This document shows positions 30,137 through 39,628 of a stretch of 64,000 nt of DNA, in pieces (position 1 is the stretch's first letter; each line of letters opens with the position of its first letter). The position numbers and the translations under genes were made by a program. Origin of the DNA: Lentimicrobium sp. L6 (lineage in GTDB: Bacteria; Bacteroidota; Bacteroidia; Bacteroidales; UBA12170); the NCBI RefSeq assembly GCF_013166655.1, contig NZ_JABKCA010000009.1, positions 16,638 through 80,637 on the forward strand, in the 5' to 3' direction. The notes below the pieces were generated by a model. The model made no database searches, had not been told where the DNA came from, and saw only the letters and a list, made by a program, of their open reading frames with translations.

Positions 30137-30391
30137 ATGAGAGAAGTTAAAATTTTGATACCAGATACCGATAACAACGAAAGTGTAGACATTAAAGTGG
30201 TTTCCCAAGGAGAAGAGATGGTGACCTACCGTTTAGAGGTTTTTGTGTACCCCAAAGGTGCAACAAAAAGTACAAGGGCAGAGTTTGTAAAAGAAAGCAT
30301 AGAAAATATAGACCCACAATTTGAAGTATTAGAAGTAGGACTGGAAGGGGAAGTGAAAATTCCTGTGTTGCTGCGAAGAAAAAGACAATAG
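30137..30391 (+). CDS. Conserved-looking 84-aa protein of unknown function
   Basis: Not recognised. A soluble acidic/basic mix of predicted beta strands with no signal peptide or membrane helix (VKILIPDTDNNESVDIK at the N-terminus, GEVKIPVLLRRKRQ at the C-terminus). It starts 2 bp after the ATPase stop and ends 30 bp before the permease, so it is certainly part of the operon and may be a cytoplasmic accessory of the transporter. Codon use looks like its neighbours. Confidence 0.75.
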   Translation: MREVKILIPDTDNNESVDIKVVSQGEEMVTYRLEVFVYPKGATKSTRAEFVKESIENIDPQFEVLEVGLEGEVKIPVLLRRKRQ

Positions 30392-30421
30392 AGATTAAAT
30401 TAGGAGAGAATTATACAAGAT

Positions 30422-32866
30422 ATGCTGAAAAATATTGTAAAAACTAGTTTTAGGTTTTTAAGCAAGAATAGGGTTTATACATTAATTAATGTATTGGGCC
30501 TTGCACTTGGTTTAGCCACTAGTATACTTATATTTTTGTATATCACCGATGAACTAAGCTACGATAAGTTTCATGAAGATTATGAGCATATTTATCGGGT
30601 TCAAGAAAAATACGATTGGGGCGATTATACCCAGTTTTGGGCTACATGTGATGGAAATATTGCCTTGCGTATGGCCCATGGGCCAGAGGATGTTTCAACC
30701 TGTAGAATCATGAGTTATTATAATCCTCCCTTTCTGTTTGCCAATGCTCGCTCCGCTGAAAATAGTCAGGTGATTTTTGCCGACTCCACTTTCTTCGATG
30801 TATTTTCTTTTCCCGTAGTGGAAAGAGTGACAGGGAGCGTTTTGGGTTCTGCCAACCAGATTATGATCTCCGAAAATATAGCCAAGGAATTATATGGAGA
30901 GGTTTCTCCTTTAGGTAAACAGATAGAAGCTGATGGTGAACAATTTGAGATTTCCGCCATATTTGAACAGGTTCCAGCCAATTCACATTTAAATTTTGAT
31001 GTGGTCTTTTCCGTGGAGTTAATGAGAGAGTCTTATGCTAGAATTGATTCATCAGGACCGATGGTATTTTATACCTATGTGCGAACCCATGACTTGAACT
31101 CAAAAATACGATTGCAAAAATACCTTCAGGATGATTTGCAGAATGAGATTCAAAAACTCATGGCAAAAAGTGAAGAGACTAAAGAAAAGTTTACCAAATT
31201 AAAAGCAGAGATTGCTTTTGTTCCATTAGCAGACATCCATTTGAAAAGCGATGCTGAAAAAGAATATCAGACCAATGGGAATTACGAATATATCCTCATT
31301 TATCTTACCATAGCAATATTTATTCTACTTCTGGCCAGTATCAATTATATTAATTTGGCGACCGCTAGTTCTGTAATCAGAGCTCGGGAAATTGGAGTCA
31401 GAAAAGTGCTTGGAGCACATCAGAAAAATATTTTCTTCCACTTTATTAGTGAAGCTTTTATATTAGTACTCACTTCAACCATTACGGCTCTAGTAATTGT
31501 GGAACTAGGATTCCCTACTTTTAACGCTTTTGTGGGAAAGAGTTTGTCTATTAATATGATTTGGTCATACGAGATTCTTAGTTTTCTTATGGTAACCACC
31601 ATTTCACTCACCCTCCTTTCAGGGCTTTATCCTAGTTTGTTAATGTCTACATTTAACCCTTTAACAGTATTGTCAAATCGCTTGAATGCGCAAAAAAACA
31701 ATAAAATTAACTTGATTCTGAGACGGTTTTTAGTGATTTCACAATTTAGTATAGCAGTATTTCTTTCCATTGCATCTATAATCGTAGCTCAACAACTTCG
31801 TTTTATTCAGAATCGTGATGTGGGTTTCAATAGGGATAAAGTAGTAGTGGTTCCATTGAGTGGTGATAGTGGTCTCGAACATTTAGTGGACTTGAAGGAG
31901 GATTTCTTGAAAATCCCAGGAGTGGTTTCTGTAACTGGAAGTTCCAATGTTCCTGGTGAGCGATTTGGATATTATGGAATAAACATGCCTTCGTTGAATA
32001 GCGATAATGATAGTTTGCCAGACGAGAAGAAACATAAGGTATGGTTAGGGGTAAGAATGTTATGTGCCGATCATGATTTCTTAGGTTCTTTTGGGTTTGA
32101 GATCAAACAAGGGAGAACTTTTTCTTTTGATGTGTATTCTGACAGCAATGCTTTTATATTGAATGAAGCCGCTGTTAGAAAATACCAAATTGAGGATCCT
32201 ATAGGAAGAGAAGTGGTGTTTAATTATGCTGTAAAGGAGCCTAAGGTTGGTAAGATTATTGGAGTGGTTAAAGATTTTCATTTCGCTTCATTACACCAAG
32301 AGGTTGACCCTTTAATGATACACATATTTCCTCCATTTTATCGCTATGTCATTATAAAAATTGAAAGGCAGCAACATGCCAGTCTTATTTCTGAGGTGGA
32401 GCGAAAATGGCATAAACATTTGCCTCGTACTCCATTTAATTATTATTTCCTCGATGATGCTTATGAATCAATGTATCGCTCCGATAATAGGTTAGGTAGG
32501 ATATTCTATTTCTTCACTTTTATTGCGCTATTTTTAGCAGCTTTAGGATTGTATGGTTTGGTGGCATTTATTTCAGAGCAAAGAAAAGCGGAAATAGGAA
32601 TTAGAAAAGTTTTGGGCGCCTCCATTGGCCGATTGATGTTCACCATGTCTAAAGAATTTGTGTTATTAATCCTATTCTCTAATGTATTGGCTTGGATTCC
32701 AGCTTGGTATTTTATCAATACTTGGCTAGAGGATTTTGCCTTCACTATTGATGTTTCTATTTGGCCATTTATCTCTACTGCCATTATTTCTGTTTTAATA
32801 GGTTTATTCACTATCAGCATAAAAACATGGGTCGCTACCAAATCCAATCCGGCAGATATTTTGTAG
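30422..32866 (+). CDS. FtsX-like ABC transporter permease (MacB_PCD-FtsX twice)
   Basis: Inner-membrane permease of the Bacteroidota duplicated type. Membrane helix about 20-40 (LINVLGLALGLATSILIF), then a periplasmic MacB_PCD domain. A first FtsX core (about 290-410, with AREIGVRKVLGA) is followed by a further N-terminal-like helix at about 435-455, a second periplasmic domain, and a second FtsX core (about 690-810, with KAEIGIRKVLGASIG). The conserved EIGxRKVLGA motif occurs twice, which shows the internal duplication. It is 814 aa, normal for the family. The partner ATPase is encoded two genes upstream. The 240 bp after it hold no recognisable gene. Confidence 0.93.
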   Translation: MLKNIVKTSFRFLSKNRVYTLINVLGLALGLATSILIFLYITDELSYDKFHEDYEHIYRVQEKYDWGDYTQFWATCDGNIALRMAHGPEDVSTCRIMSYYNPPFLFANARSAENSQVIFADSTFFDVFSFPVVERVTGSVLGSANQIMISENIAKELYGEVSPLGKQIEADGEQFEISAIFEQVPANSHLNFDVVFSVELMRESYARIDSSGPMVFYTYVRTHDLNSKIRLQKYLQDDLQNEIQKLMAKSEETKEKFTKLKAEIAFVPLADIHLKSDAEKEYQTNGNYEYILIYLTIAIFILLLASINYINLATASSVIRAREIGVRKVLGAHQKNIFFHFISEAFILVLTSTITALVIVELGFPTFNAFVGKSLSINMIWSYEILSFLMVTTISLTLLSGLYPSLLMSTFNPLTVLSNRLNAQKNNKINLILRRFLVISQFSIAVFLSIASIIVAQQLRFIQNRDVGFNRDKVVVVPLSGDSGLEHLVDLKEDFLKIPGVVSVTGSSNVPGERFGYYGINMPSLNSDNDSLPDEKKHKVWLGVRMLCADHDFLGSFGFEIKQGRTFSFDVYSDSNAFILNEAAVRKYQIEDPIGREVVFNYAVKEPKVGKIIGVVKDFHFASLHQEVDPLMIHIFPPFYRYVIIKIERQQHASLISEVERKWHKHLPRTPFNYYFLDDAYESMYRSDNRLGRIFYFFTFIALFLAALGLYGLVAFISEQRKAEIGIRKVLGASIGRLMFTMSKEFVLLILFSNVLAWIPAWYFINTWLEDFAFTIDVSIWPFISTAIISVLIGLFTISIKTWVATKSNPADIL

Positions 32867-33106
32867 TGAAAGTTGAGACCTTAAGAAATGATAAGCTTGA
32901 TTTTGTTTTACTTCGTTCAACAATGCTGATCTTAGCTGGGTTAATCCGTTTCCAACTTCAAACTTCATTCTTCCTAATCTCGGTTCGATAATTAACCCTT
33001 CTATTTATGTAATTCAATGAGATACCCGAAATATTTTCGTTAATTTATGTCATATATGAGCTAATTATCTGAAGCTGTGGCCTAATTTAATGTCAAACTG
33101 AGGTTC

Positions 33107-35569
33107 CTACTCCACAGCCTTGAAAGCAGGTTTAATGGGAAAAGTCAAACTAATTTTCACAGAAAGATTATCTTCTACTAGCCTATTTGAATAAGCACCA
33201 TAACGATAGGTGGCTCCAATTCCGATATTATAAAGATAGAGATTTACCAAATCATTGATGAGGATCCCGCTTTCAAAATAACCATGCTCCATAGTTTTAA
33301 AACCAATGTTTAAATGTTGTTCTGGGTGATTGAGCCAACCAAAACCAATATTTGTAACTAAAACCACTTCGGGTTTAAACTTTTTTCCCTGAAAAATGAG
33401 GTTGCCAAAGTTATGGCTAAGAAAAGCAGAAACATAGCGGTCGGATAAAAACTCGTTGGCACTCATGCTTCCAAAACTTCCCGGAGCAAAAACAGTAATC
33501 ACTCCATAAGTACCTTGTCCTCGATAGAGGTTAGAATAGGGGAGGTCTCCGATGATGAGTCCACCAATTAAATCTACCGAAGTTTCTCCTAAATATTTGG
33601 TGTAGAAGCTCTTCTTAATACGTAAATCGAATCTATGAAAATCATAATCACCATTGAGTATACCTTTCAATCCTTTTGAATAATTAAACCAGGCAATAGG
33701 ATATTTTGTTCCCATGGATAGAAGCATTCTGCTATTGTCGAAATATCGCTCTTTAAAAGCAAAGCGAAGTCCCAGCCTGATTTCAGTAAAATCAAAAGTG
33801 TATCCTGGAATGATGGCTTCTTGTCCTTGGTAAGAATAATCGTAGGCAGCCTCCTTATGATCTACTCTCATTCCAATGCTGGCATGAATATATCTTAGGG
33901 TCCTAATTCGGAAGGCTATCTCTTTTCTATCAGTATAATTGGAACGAGAAATAAAGAAGTTCTTAAATCGCTCAGGGCTAAATGTAGTTTCATGATTATC
34001 ATAAAAATCTACTCCAGCAGCTTCTTGGTAATCTTTAGAATAAGCAGCATAAAGCTTCAAGGAAAAAGGTTTGTATAGAAGGATTTGCCCATTGATACCA
34101 TATTTTGCTTTCTGAGCTCTAAAAGCATAGGCTCCATAAATCCCGATATCCCATTTGGTACTCAGCCTTTTATTTGTTCTCAATCCAGCTCCAAGCCAGA
34201 GGCCTTCATAATTATTATATCCAGCAAATTTGTCTAATGGGATATCAAACTTTCCCCATGGAATCCTACCAGTGAAAAGCGTCTCAGCTTGTTTTATGGT
34301 CTTATCAAAATTTTCAGCCTTGCCCACACTATCCATAAAAGCGTAGGTGTTTTTGTCTCTTTGCGAAAGTGAATCTTTTCGGTACCGATTCCAAAATTCC
34401 TCTTTTTGATAGCCTGCATTTGGATCCAGTTCCACTTCAATATGCGAAAATTGTTGTTTCACAAGCTCCGGATTCAGAATGACATCTTTATGATAACTCT
34501 TTCCAATACCGATAAATTTTGCTTGTTCTCCATTTGTTGTGGCTATGGTATTATTAAAAATAATATTGGTGTTTAGTTGGGTCGGAAACCAATGTCCATC
34601 CACAAAACCATAAAGTTGTTGTATTTCAATATTAAAGCCTTGTTCATCACTGTTTAAGGGTTTTGCTCTAACATTTACTATAGCCCATTTTTTTGTACTG
34701 ATGCTTAATACCCCTTGTAAACCATCGAAATTCTTATCGGAATAAGGAGAATAGCTAATAGAAAAAATGGTGTCCCCTTGGCTAGAGTATGTCGTATCTT
34801 CCATTTGAAAATAATACTTGCTTAAACTTCCCTTGCTGATGGGATTGATATAATGATTATTCACCATGTGGATGATTTCATCGTAGAAGGAGGTGGATTG
34901 AATCTGTGAAACCACGAAAACAATCAATGGATCCTGAAGGCCGGAAACTTTGGAAGCTATAATTTTCTCATGATTACGCTCTGGAGCCATAAATTTTTTC
35001 TCCACTACGTTTTCCATCAAGAGGATGTCTTTGTCTTTTATAAAGGAGCTAATGTTACTAATGCTATCAGGAAGCAGCAATACTGAATCACTCATGGTCT
35101 TATTTTCCAAATCTAGGGTGATTACCATTTTGTCGTAGGAAGTATAGGAGAAGCTTTGAAGTTTTTTTGGGTCGTTAGTATCGCGATATTGCAGGACATT
35201 ATTAATGATTCTGTGTGTGGGATTAATTCCAGGTGTTACCTCATACTCAGAAAGCAAATAAGCCAAAGGCTTCATTTTAAAAATAAACTGGCTCTTTTGA
35301 TAGGAAATATCGACACTTTTCTTCTCATAACCCACGTAGGAAAGTGTGAGGCTTTTTGTTTTCTTGGGAATTTTCATCTGAAATAATCCATCGATATCAG
35401 TGGATGTTCCATATTTATCATCCTCTGTAACTATGTTTACAAATGCCAAAGGTTCACGAGATTCCTCATCGATAATAATTCCTGTAATTACTTTATTTTG
35501 AGCAAAAGTATTGATTGATAATGCGATGAGTAAAATGGATAACAAAGAAATATAAAAAGGACCTTTCAT
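33107..35569 (-). CDS. DUF5686 and carboxypeptidase-regulatory-like domain outer-membrane protein
   Basis: Large outer-membrane protein of unknown function. ATG at 35569 is chosen because it begins a signal peptide (MKGPFYISLLSILLIALS, ending NTFAQ); the frame extends 28 codons upstream without purpose. Next is a carboxypeptidase-D-regulatory-like beta-sandwich (GIIIDEESREPLAFVNIV, then GLFQMKIPKKTKSLTLSYVG, the TonB-receptor-type plug-leader). The DUF5686 region and a C-terminal barrel follow, ending in VKISLTFPIKPAFKAVE. It is 820 aa and typical for the family. It stands alone between purM and the ABC operon. Confidence 0.88.
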   Translation of the reverse strand: MKGPFYISLLSILLIALSINTFAQNKVITGIIIDEESREPLAFVNIVTEDDKYGTSTDIDGLFQMKIPKKTKSLTLSYVGYEKKSVDISYQKSQFIFKMKPLAYLLSEYEVTPGINPTHRIINNVLQYRDTNDPKKLQSFSYTSYDKMVITLDLENKTMSDSVLLLPDSISNISSFIKDKDILLMENVVEKKFMAPERNHEKIIASKVSGLQDPLIVFVVSQIQSTSFYDEIIHMVNNHYINPISKGSLSKYYFQMEDTTYSSQGDTIFSISYSPYSDKNFDGLQGVLSISTKKWAIVNVRAKPLNSDEQGFNIEIQQLYGFVDGHWFPTQLNTNIIFNNTIATTNGEQAKFIGIGKSYHKDVILNPELVKQQFSHIEVELDPNAGYQKEEFWNRYRKDSLSQRDKNTYAFMDSVGKAENFDKTIKQAETLFTGRIPWGKFDIPLDKFAGYNNYEGLWLGAGLRTNKRLSTKWDIGIYGAYAFRAQKAKYGINGQILLYKPFSLKLYAAYSKDYQEAAGVDFYDNHETTFSPERFKNFFISRSNYTDRKEIAFRIRTLRYIHASIGMRVDHKEAAYDYSYQGQEAIIPGYTFDFTEIRLGLRFAFKERYFDNSRMLLSMGTKYPIAWFNYSKGLKGILNGDYDFHRFDLRIKKSFYTKYLGETSVDLIGGLIIGDLPYSNLYRGQGTYGVITVFAPGSFGSMSANEFLSDRYVSAFLSHNFGNLIFQGKKFKPEVVLVTNIGFGWLNHPEQHLNIGFKTMEHGYFESGILINDLVNLYLYNIGIGATYRYGAYSNRLVEDNLSVKISLTFPIKPAFKAVE

Positions 35570-35641
35570 TTTATATAGTGGGGTTTTATGCCAACAAAGA
35601 TAGAGGATTCTGAATAATGGATTTGTGAAAAAACATAAAAA

Positions 35642-35730
35642 AACCAAGCACAAGGGAAAAACTTTGGGCTTATTTACTTGCGTTGAGTGTTTAATTAACG
35701 CATACTAGAGGGGGCTCCCTTGCCTTGGTT
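35642..35730. repeat. Nested inverted repeats in the purM-DUF5686 intergenic region
   Basis: Outer arms AACCAAGcacAAGGGA (35642-35657) and TCCCTTgcCTTGGTT (35716-35730) pair over about 13 bp. The inner arms TGCGTT and AACGCA also pair. No T-run follows either end. It could be a structured leader of the DUF5686 mRNA, a transcript end, or a small mobile remnant. The remainder of the 387-bp gap (35570-35956) holds nothing I recognise. Confidence 0.45.
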
Positions 35731-35956
35731 CTGTAATATCTTATTTAAATACGGTAAAATCCATTTAAGATGACTTTTCGAACTGCTATAGGAAGCAAAA
35801 AGAGAATTGTACAAAGTACATGATATTGGTTTGGTCTTTTCTAGGCAGTAAATTTACTAGTTTCCTAATAATTGTTCGATTGTAAAGTTACGACTATGAA
35901 AAAGGCATTTCAAGGGTTTTTGAAAAAATATTCAATTATTTCAAAATTGTAAATCA

Positions 35957-37132
35957 TTATGCTTGTTCGTAGATGAATTTACCATACTCACTTGTTATGG
36001 TTAGTTTTTTGTTATCACTACTTTCTACTCTACCAATAATTTGCGCATCTACCTTAAAGCTTTCAGAAATATTTATAATATCTTCGGCTAAATCTTCAGG
36101 AATATATAATTCCATTCTGTGGCCCATATTGAATACTTTATACATTTCTTCCCATGGCGTTTTAGATTGTTCCTGTATGAGCTTAAAAAGAGGAGGAACG
36201 TCAAACATATTGTCTTTTATGATGTGAAGGTTGTCGATAAAATGAAGAACCTTAGTTTGAGCTCCACCACTACAATGCACCATACCATGGATTTGATTGC
36301 GATGATTGTCCAATATCTTTTTAATAATAGGAGCGTAGGTGCGAGTTGGAGAGAGAACGAGTTTCCCTGCGTCCACACCCTCCACTTCTGTGGGATCTGT
36401 GAGTCTCATGCCACCAGAATAAACCAAATCACAAGGGACAGCATGGTCATAGCTTTCTGGATATTTCTTGGTGAGGTATTTAGAGAAAACATCGTGGCGT
36501 GCACTTGTTAAACCATTGCTTCCCATTCCTCCATTATATTCGGTTTCGTATATGGCTTGGCCTGAACTGCTCAATCCAACTATCACATCACCAGCTTTTA
36601 TATTGGCATTGTCAATAATGTCGGAGCGTTTCATTCTGGCTGTTACTGTACTGTCCACTATGATAGTGCGCACTAAATCGCCAACATCTGCAGTTTCTCC
36701 ACCAGTAGAGTGGATATTAACGCCCCATTTTTTTAATTCTGCCAATAGTTCTTCAGAACCATTGATTAAAGCAGAAATCACATCGCCAGTGATGAGGTTT
36801 TTATTGCGACCGATAGTAGAAGAAAGCAAAATGTCATCTGTGGCGCCAACGCAAAGTAAATCATCTAAATTCATTACCAAAGCATCTTGGGCTATTCCTT
36901 TCCAAACAGAAATATCGCCCGTTTCTTTCCAGTACATATATCCTAAAGATGATTTTGTTCCAGCACCATCGGCATGCATAATGATACAATACTCATCATC
37001 ATTGGTAAGTAAGTCAGGGATGACTTTGCAAAATGCTTTAGGAAACAATCCCTTATCAATATTTTTAATAGCTGCATGCACGTCTTCTTTTGAAGCCGAT
37101 ACACCTCTTTGGTTATATTTTAAATCGCTCAT
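35957..37132 (-). CDS. purM: Phosphoribosylformylglycinamidine cyclo-ligase (AIR synthetase), PurM
   Basis: Fifth step of purine synthesis: FGAM + ATP to aminoimidazole ribonucleotide. Landmarks: KYNQRGVSASKEDVHAAI at the N-terminus and IIMHADGAGTKSSLGYMYW as the PurM substrate/ATP loop. MNLDDLLCVGATDDILLSS, IHSTGGETADVGDLVRTI and VGLSSSGQAIYETEYNGGM also match. ATG at 37132 gives 391 aa, the usual size for the Bacteroidota branch; the frame extends 19 codons upstream into the 3' end of the OmpA-like gene. The gap to that gene's stop is 7 bp, so the two share a transcript despite unrelated roles. Confidence 0.93.
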   Translation of the reverse strand: MSDLKYNQRGVSASKEDVHAAIKNIDKGLFPKAFCKVIPDLLTNDDEYCIIMHADGAGTKSSLGYMYWKETGDISVWKGIAQDALVMNLDDLLCVGATDDILLSSTIGRNKNLITGDVISALINGSEELLAELKKWGVNIHSTGGETADVGDLVRTIIVDSTVTARMKRSDIIDNANIKAGDVIVGLSSSGQAIYETEYNGGMGSNGLTSARHDVFSKYLTKKYPESYDHAVPCDLVYSGGMRLTDPTEVEGVDAGKLVLSPTRTYAPIIKKILDNHRNQIHGMVHCSGGAQTKVLHFIDNLHIIKDNMFDVPPLFKLIQEQSKTPWEEMYKVFNMGHRMELYIPEDLAEDIINISESFKVDAQIIGRVESSDNKKLTITSEYGKFIYEQA

Positions 37133-37139
37133 GTTGTTT

Positions 37140-39599
37140 TTATTCGAAAGTGATGCTTCTCTTTTTTTCATCAATAACAGGGGTTCCAAATTTCTTCAAA
37201 GTCACTTCATTGATAAAGAAAGGGTAGAGGCTACCATGCCAAACATATACATCTAAGTTTCTGATGGTTTTACTTCCTATTCTAAAATCTTTCAGGGTGA
37301 ACACCGATTTGTGCTCAATATTTCCAGTGCTAATAATATCGTCTGGGTTTCCTTTGAAGTCTTCTTTCTTAATAATTCCTTGTTTCAATAATTCTAAAGC
37401 AAAATCAACAGAACAAGTAACCAGTTTAGTAAGTGGTGTATAGATGACTTCGTTGGTATAACCATTTATTGCACATTCAAATTTATACATTTGTTTGTCA
37501 GGCATGTTGAAGAAAACTCTATTTGTTCTTTCTCGCATCTGAATCCAAACATCACTGGTGTCACCTTGTTCGGCTAATGCTCTTTCTTGGTAATCTTTTC
37601 CTACTATTTTAAACTCAATTCTACGGTTCAAGCTATGGGCTGTTTCCTGCTGGGATTTTGGTAATGAATCAATGTAAACTTGGGTTAAGGTAACTCCTTC
37701 TGGGAAAGTGATACCGTTTTTCTTTACCTCTGTTGCTAATCTACGAGGTTCTCTTTCTCCATATCCTTTGGCAAATAAACGACCAGGGTCAATACCTCTA
37801 AGAATAAGATAATTTACAACAGATTCAGCACGTTTTTGTGAGAGAATATCGTTGGATTCATCCTGACCTCTATTGTCGGTATGAGCACCAAGTTCAACTA
37901 TGACGTGTGGGTTGGCATCCATGGTTTCAATTAACCCTTGTAAACTATCCTCAAACTGTGGTTTCAGATCCCATTTTGCTAAATCGAAAAGGATTTCAGG
38001 CAGTAGTATGGGCTCCTCTGGAATTCTTTGTAATTCCACTTCCATTTGTATGTCTTTACTATGATCTAAACCTACAGTGGTTTCTTTCAATACCAATCTA
38101 AAATAGCCTTCTCTTTCAAAAACTAATTCGTATTCAGTATCTGGTAATACTTGTTTTGTATTGAAGGTAAAGGTACCATCTTCAATAGTTCTCACTTTTT
38201 TCTCACTGCCATCGGAACCCAATAATAATACATCTAATCCATCCACTGCTTGAAAGGTATAATCATCGGTCACAGCACCTGTAATGGTATATTCTAGAGG
38301 AGGAAGGATAAAAGAATAAATATCTGCTCCACCACGACCCCCAGGGCGGTTGGAAGACATGTAGCCTGCTTCTTGTTGCTCTGGGTCAAAAATGATACCA
38401 AAATCATCGGCAGCTGAGTTTATGGGAAAGCCCATATTGATTGGATCTCCCGATATGGTATCTGCATAAAAAAACACCTTGTAAATATCTAAGCCTCCTA
38501 ATCTCACAAGGCCATTTGAAGAGAAATAAAGGGTGCTGTCATCTCTTATTAATGGAAACATTTCATCACGTTTGGTATTAACAAGTGGACCTAAGTTGGT
38601 TGGATACCCAAAAGGATCTTGTATGCTTTCCCTTGTAGCTATATATAAATCTTTTCCACCATAGCCTCTTTCAAAATCAGCTGCAAAAATGATAGTTTTC
38701 TCATCATCGCTTATAGCAGGATGGCCCACTACGTGACTACTATCGCTACCTAATTCTACTACTTCAGGATCTCCCCAATCTCGACCAGAACGTTTAGATT
38801 GGAGAATTAAACATCCACAAGGTCTGCTTGGGCTTACAAAACATCGTGTAAAATACATCCTATTAAACCGGCTATTGAATGTGGATTGACCTTCGTTACC
38901 TTTGGTATTAATGATATCTTCCTCGTCAACTAACTCGGGTTTACTCCACTCGCCTTTTCTATCGAGTTTAGCATAAAATAAATCGGAGAACTTTTCTCCT
39001 GTCCAACCATCTAAGTTTTTACCAAGAGCCTCCTCACGAGAAGAGGTGAAGTATAAACTTTGATAGTTATTATCTTGATAGCTTGGGCTAAAGTCATCAA
39101 ATTTGGAATTAATTCTTTTGATGTTTTCTAAAGTATAGTTTTTTGGATTCTCTAAAGCACGGCGAGCAAACTTAATAGATGCGACAGCCATTTTTGCTTG
39201 AGGATCGTCTCCCACTAAAGTATCATAAATGGCAAATTGTGCTTCTGCTTCTTTAAACTCTTCGAGCATGAGAAGGGATTGTCCATAACGTAATACAATT
39301 TCCGGGGTTTGCTGGTGTGCATTCAGTCGGATAAGTCTTTTGTATTGAGCTTTAGCTCTGCGAAGGTCATTAGTCTTACGATAAGATTCAGCCATTTTGA
39401 AGGCAACATTCAACTTGTCTTCTTTATTTTTTAGTTTGTTGTATCCCTTTTTGTACTTTTCCGCAGCTACTTTATAGAGTTGGTCTTGGTAAGCTTCATC
39501 ACCAGCCCTGATGTGTCGGTTTTGAGCATTAAGAATGGGCTGAAATAATAAGCCAATTGAAAGTAAAAGTATATATGATATTTTATTCATTAGGTTCAT
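37140..39599 (-). CDS. OmpA-family protein (TPR-PD40-CRD-OmpA) with retropepsin-like pseudoprotease tail
   Basis: Periplasmic/outer-membrane scaffold, overall order like PorE of the T9SS. Signal peptide ends PILNAQ. TPR repeats span about 30-170 (DEAYQDQLYKVAAEKYKKGY) and a PD40 propeller about 180-430 (SPSYQDNNYQSLYFTSS, GYMSSNRPGGRGGADIY). A carboxypeptidase-regulatory-like sandwich covers about 435-535. The OmpA_C domain at about 540-680 has the peptidoglycan-binding HTDNRGQDESNDILSQKRAE. Unlike PorE it has no lipobox and carries about 127 more residues (from about 693). This tail has the layout of retropepsin-type domains (SVDFALELLKQGIIKKEDF, TLKDFRIGSKTIRNLDVYV, FGTPVIDEKKRSITF), but the catalytic D-T-G-A position reads Y-T-P-L (720-723). 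Upstream of purM by 7 bp. Confidence 0.85.
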   Translation of the reverse strand: MNLMNKISYILLLSIGLLFQPILNAQNRHIRAGDEAYQDQLYKVAAEKYKKGYNKLKNKEDKLNVAFKMAESYRKTNDLRRAKAQYKRLIRLNAHQQTPEIVLRYGQSLLMLEEFKEAEAQFAIYDTLVGDDPQAKMAVASIKFARRALENPKNYTLENIKRINSKFDDFSPSYQDNNYQSLYFTSSREEALGKNLDGWTGEKFSDLFYAKLDRKGEWSKPELVDEEDIINTKGNEGQSTFNSRFNRMYFTRCFVSPSRPCGCLILQSKRSGRDWGDPEVVELGSDSSHVVGHPAISDDEKTIIFAADFERGYGGKDLYIATRESIQDPFGYPTNLGPLVNTKRDEMFPLIRDDSTLYFSSNGLVRLGGLDIYKVFFYADTISGDPINMGFPINSAADDFGIIFDPEQQEAGYMSSNRPGGRGGADIYSFILPPLEYTITGAVTDDYTFQAVDGLDVLLLGSDGSEKKVRTIEDGTFTFNTKQVLPDTEYELVFEREGYFRLVLKETTVGLDHSKDIQMEVELQRIPEEPILLPEILFDLAKWDLKPQFEDSLQGLIETMDANPHVIVELGAHTDNRGQDESNDILSQKRAESVVNYLILRGIDPGRLFAKGYGEREPRRLATEVKKNGITFPEGVTLTQVYIDSLPKSQQETAHSLNRRIEFKIVGKDYQERALAEQGDTSDVWIQMRERTNRVFFNMPDKQMYKFECAINGYTNEVIYTPLTKLVTCSVDFALELLKQGIIKKEDFKGNPDDIISTGNIEHKSVFTLKDFRIGSKTIRNLDVYVWHGSLYPFFINEVTLKKFGTPVIDEKKRSITFE

Positions 39600-39628
39600 G
39601 TTTCTGAATAAACAAATCTTTTTGCAAT

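Noticed and set aside
32867..33106. A small coding gene after the ABC permease
   Set aside because: Only a short frame overlapping the permease end exists, with no plausible start or family match.
35570..35956. A riboswitch in the purM-DUF5686 gap
   Set aside because: It is downstream of purM, not in its leader, and no purine, TPP or other known core could be matched.
36468..37256. A 262-residue plus-strand open frame antisense to purM
   Set aside because: It lies over purM, whose motifs are clear. The composition is Ser/Pro/Ile-rich with no family features, as expected of a shadow frame.
37140..39599. Naming the OmpA-family protein PorE
   Set aside because: Domain order is similar, but there is no lipobox and an additional retropepsin-like tail, and no other T9SS machinery genes are adjacent.
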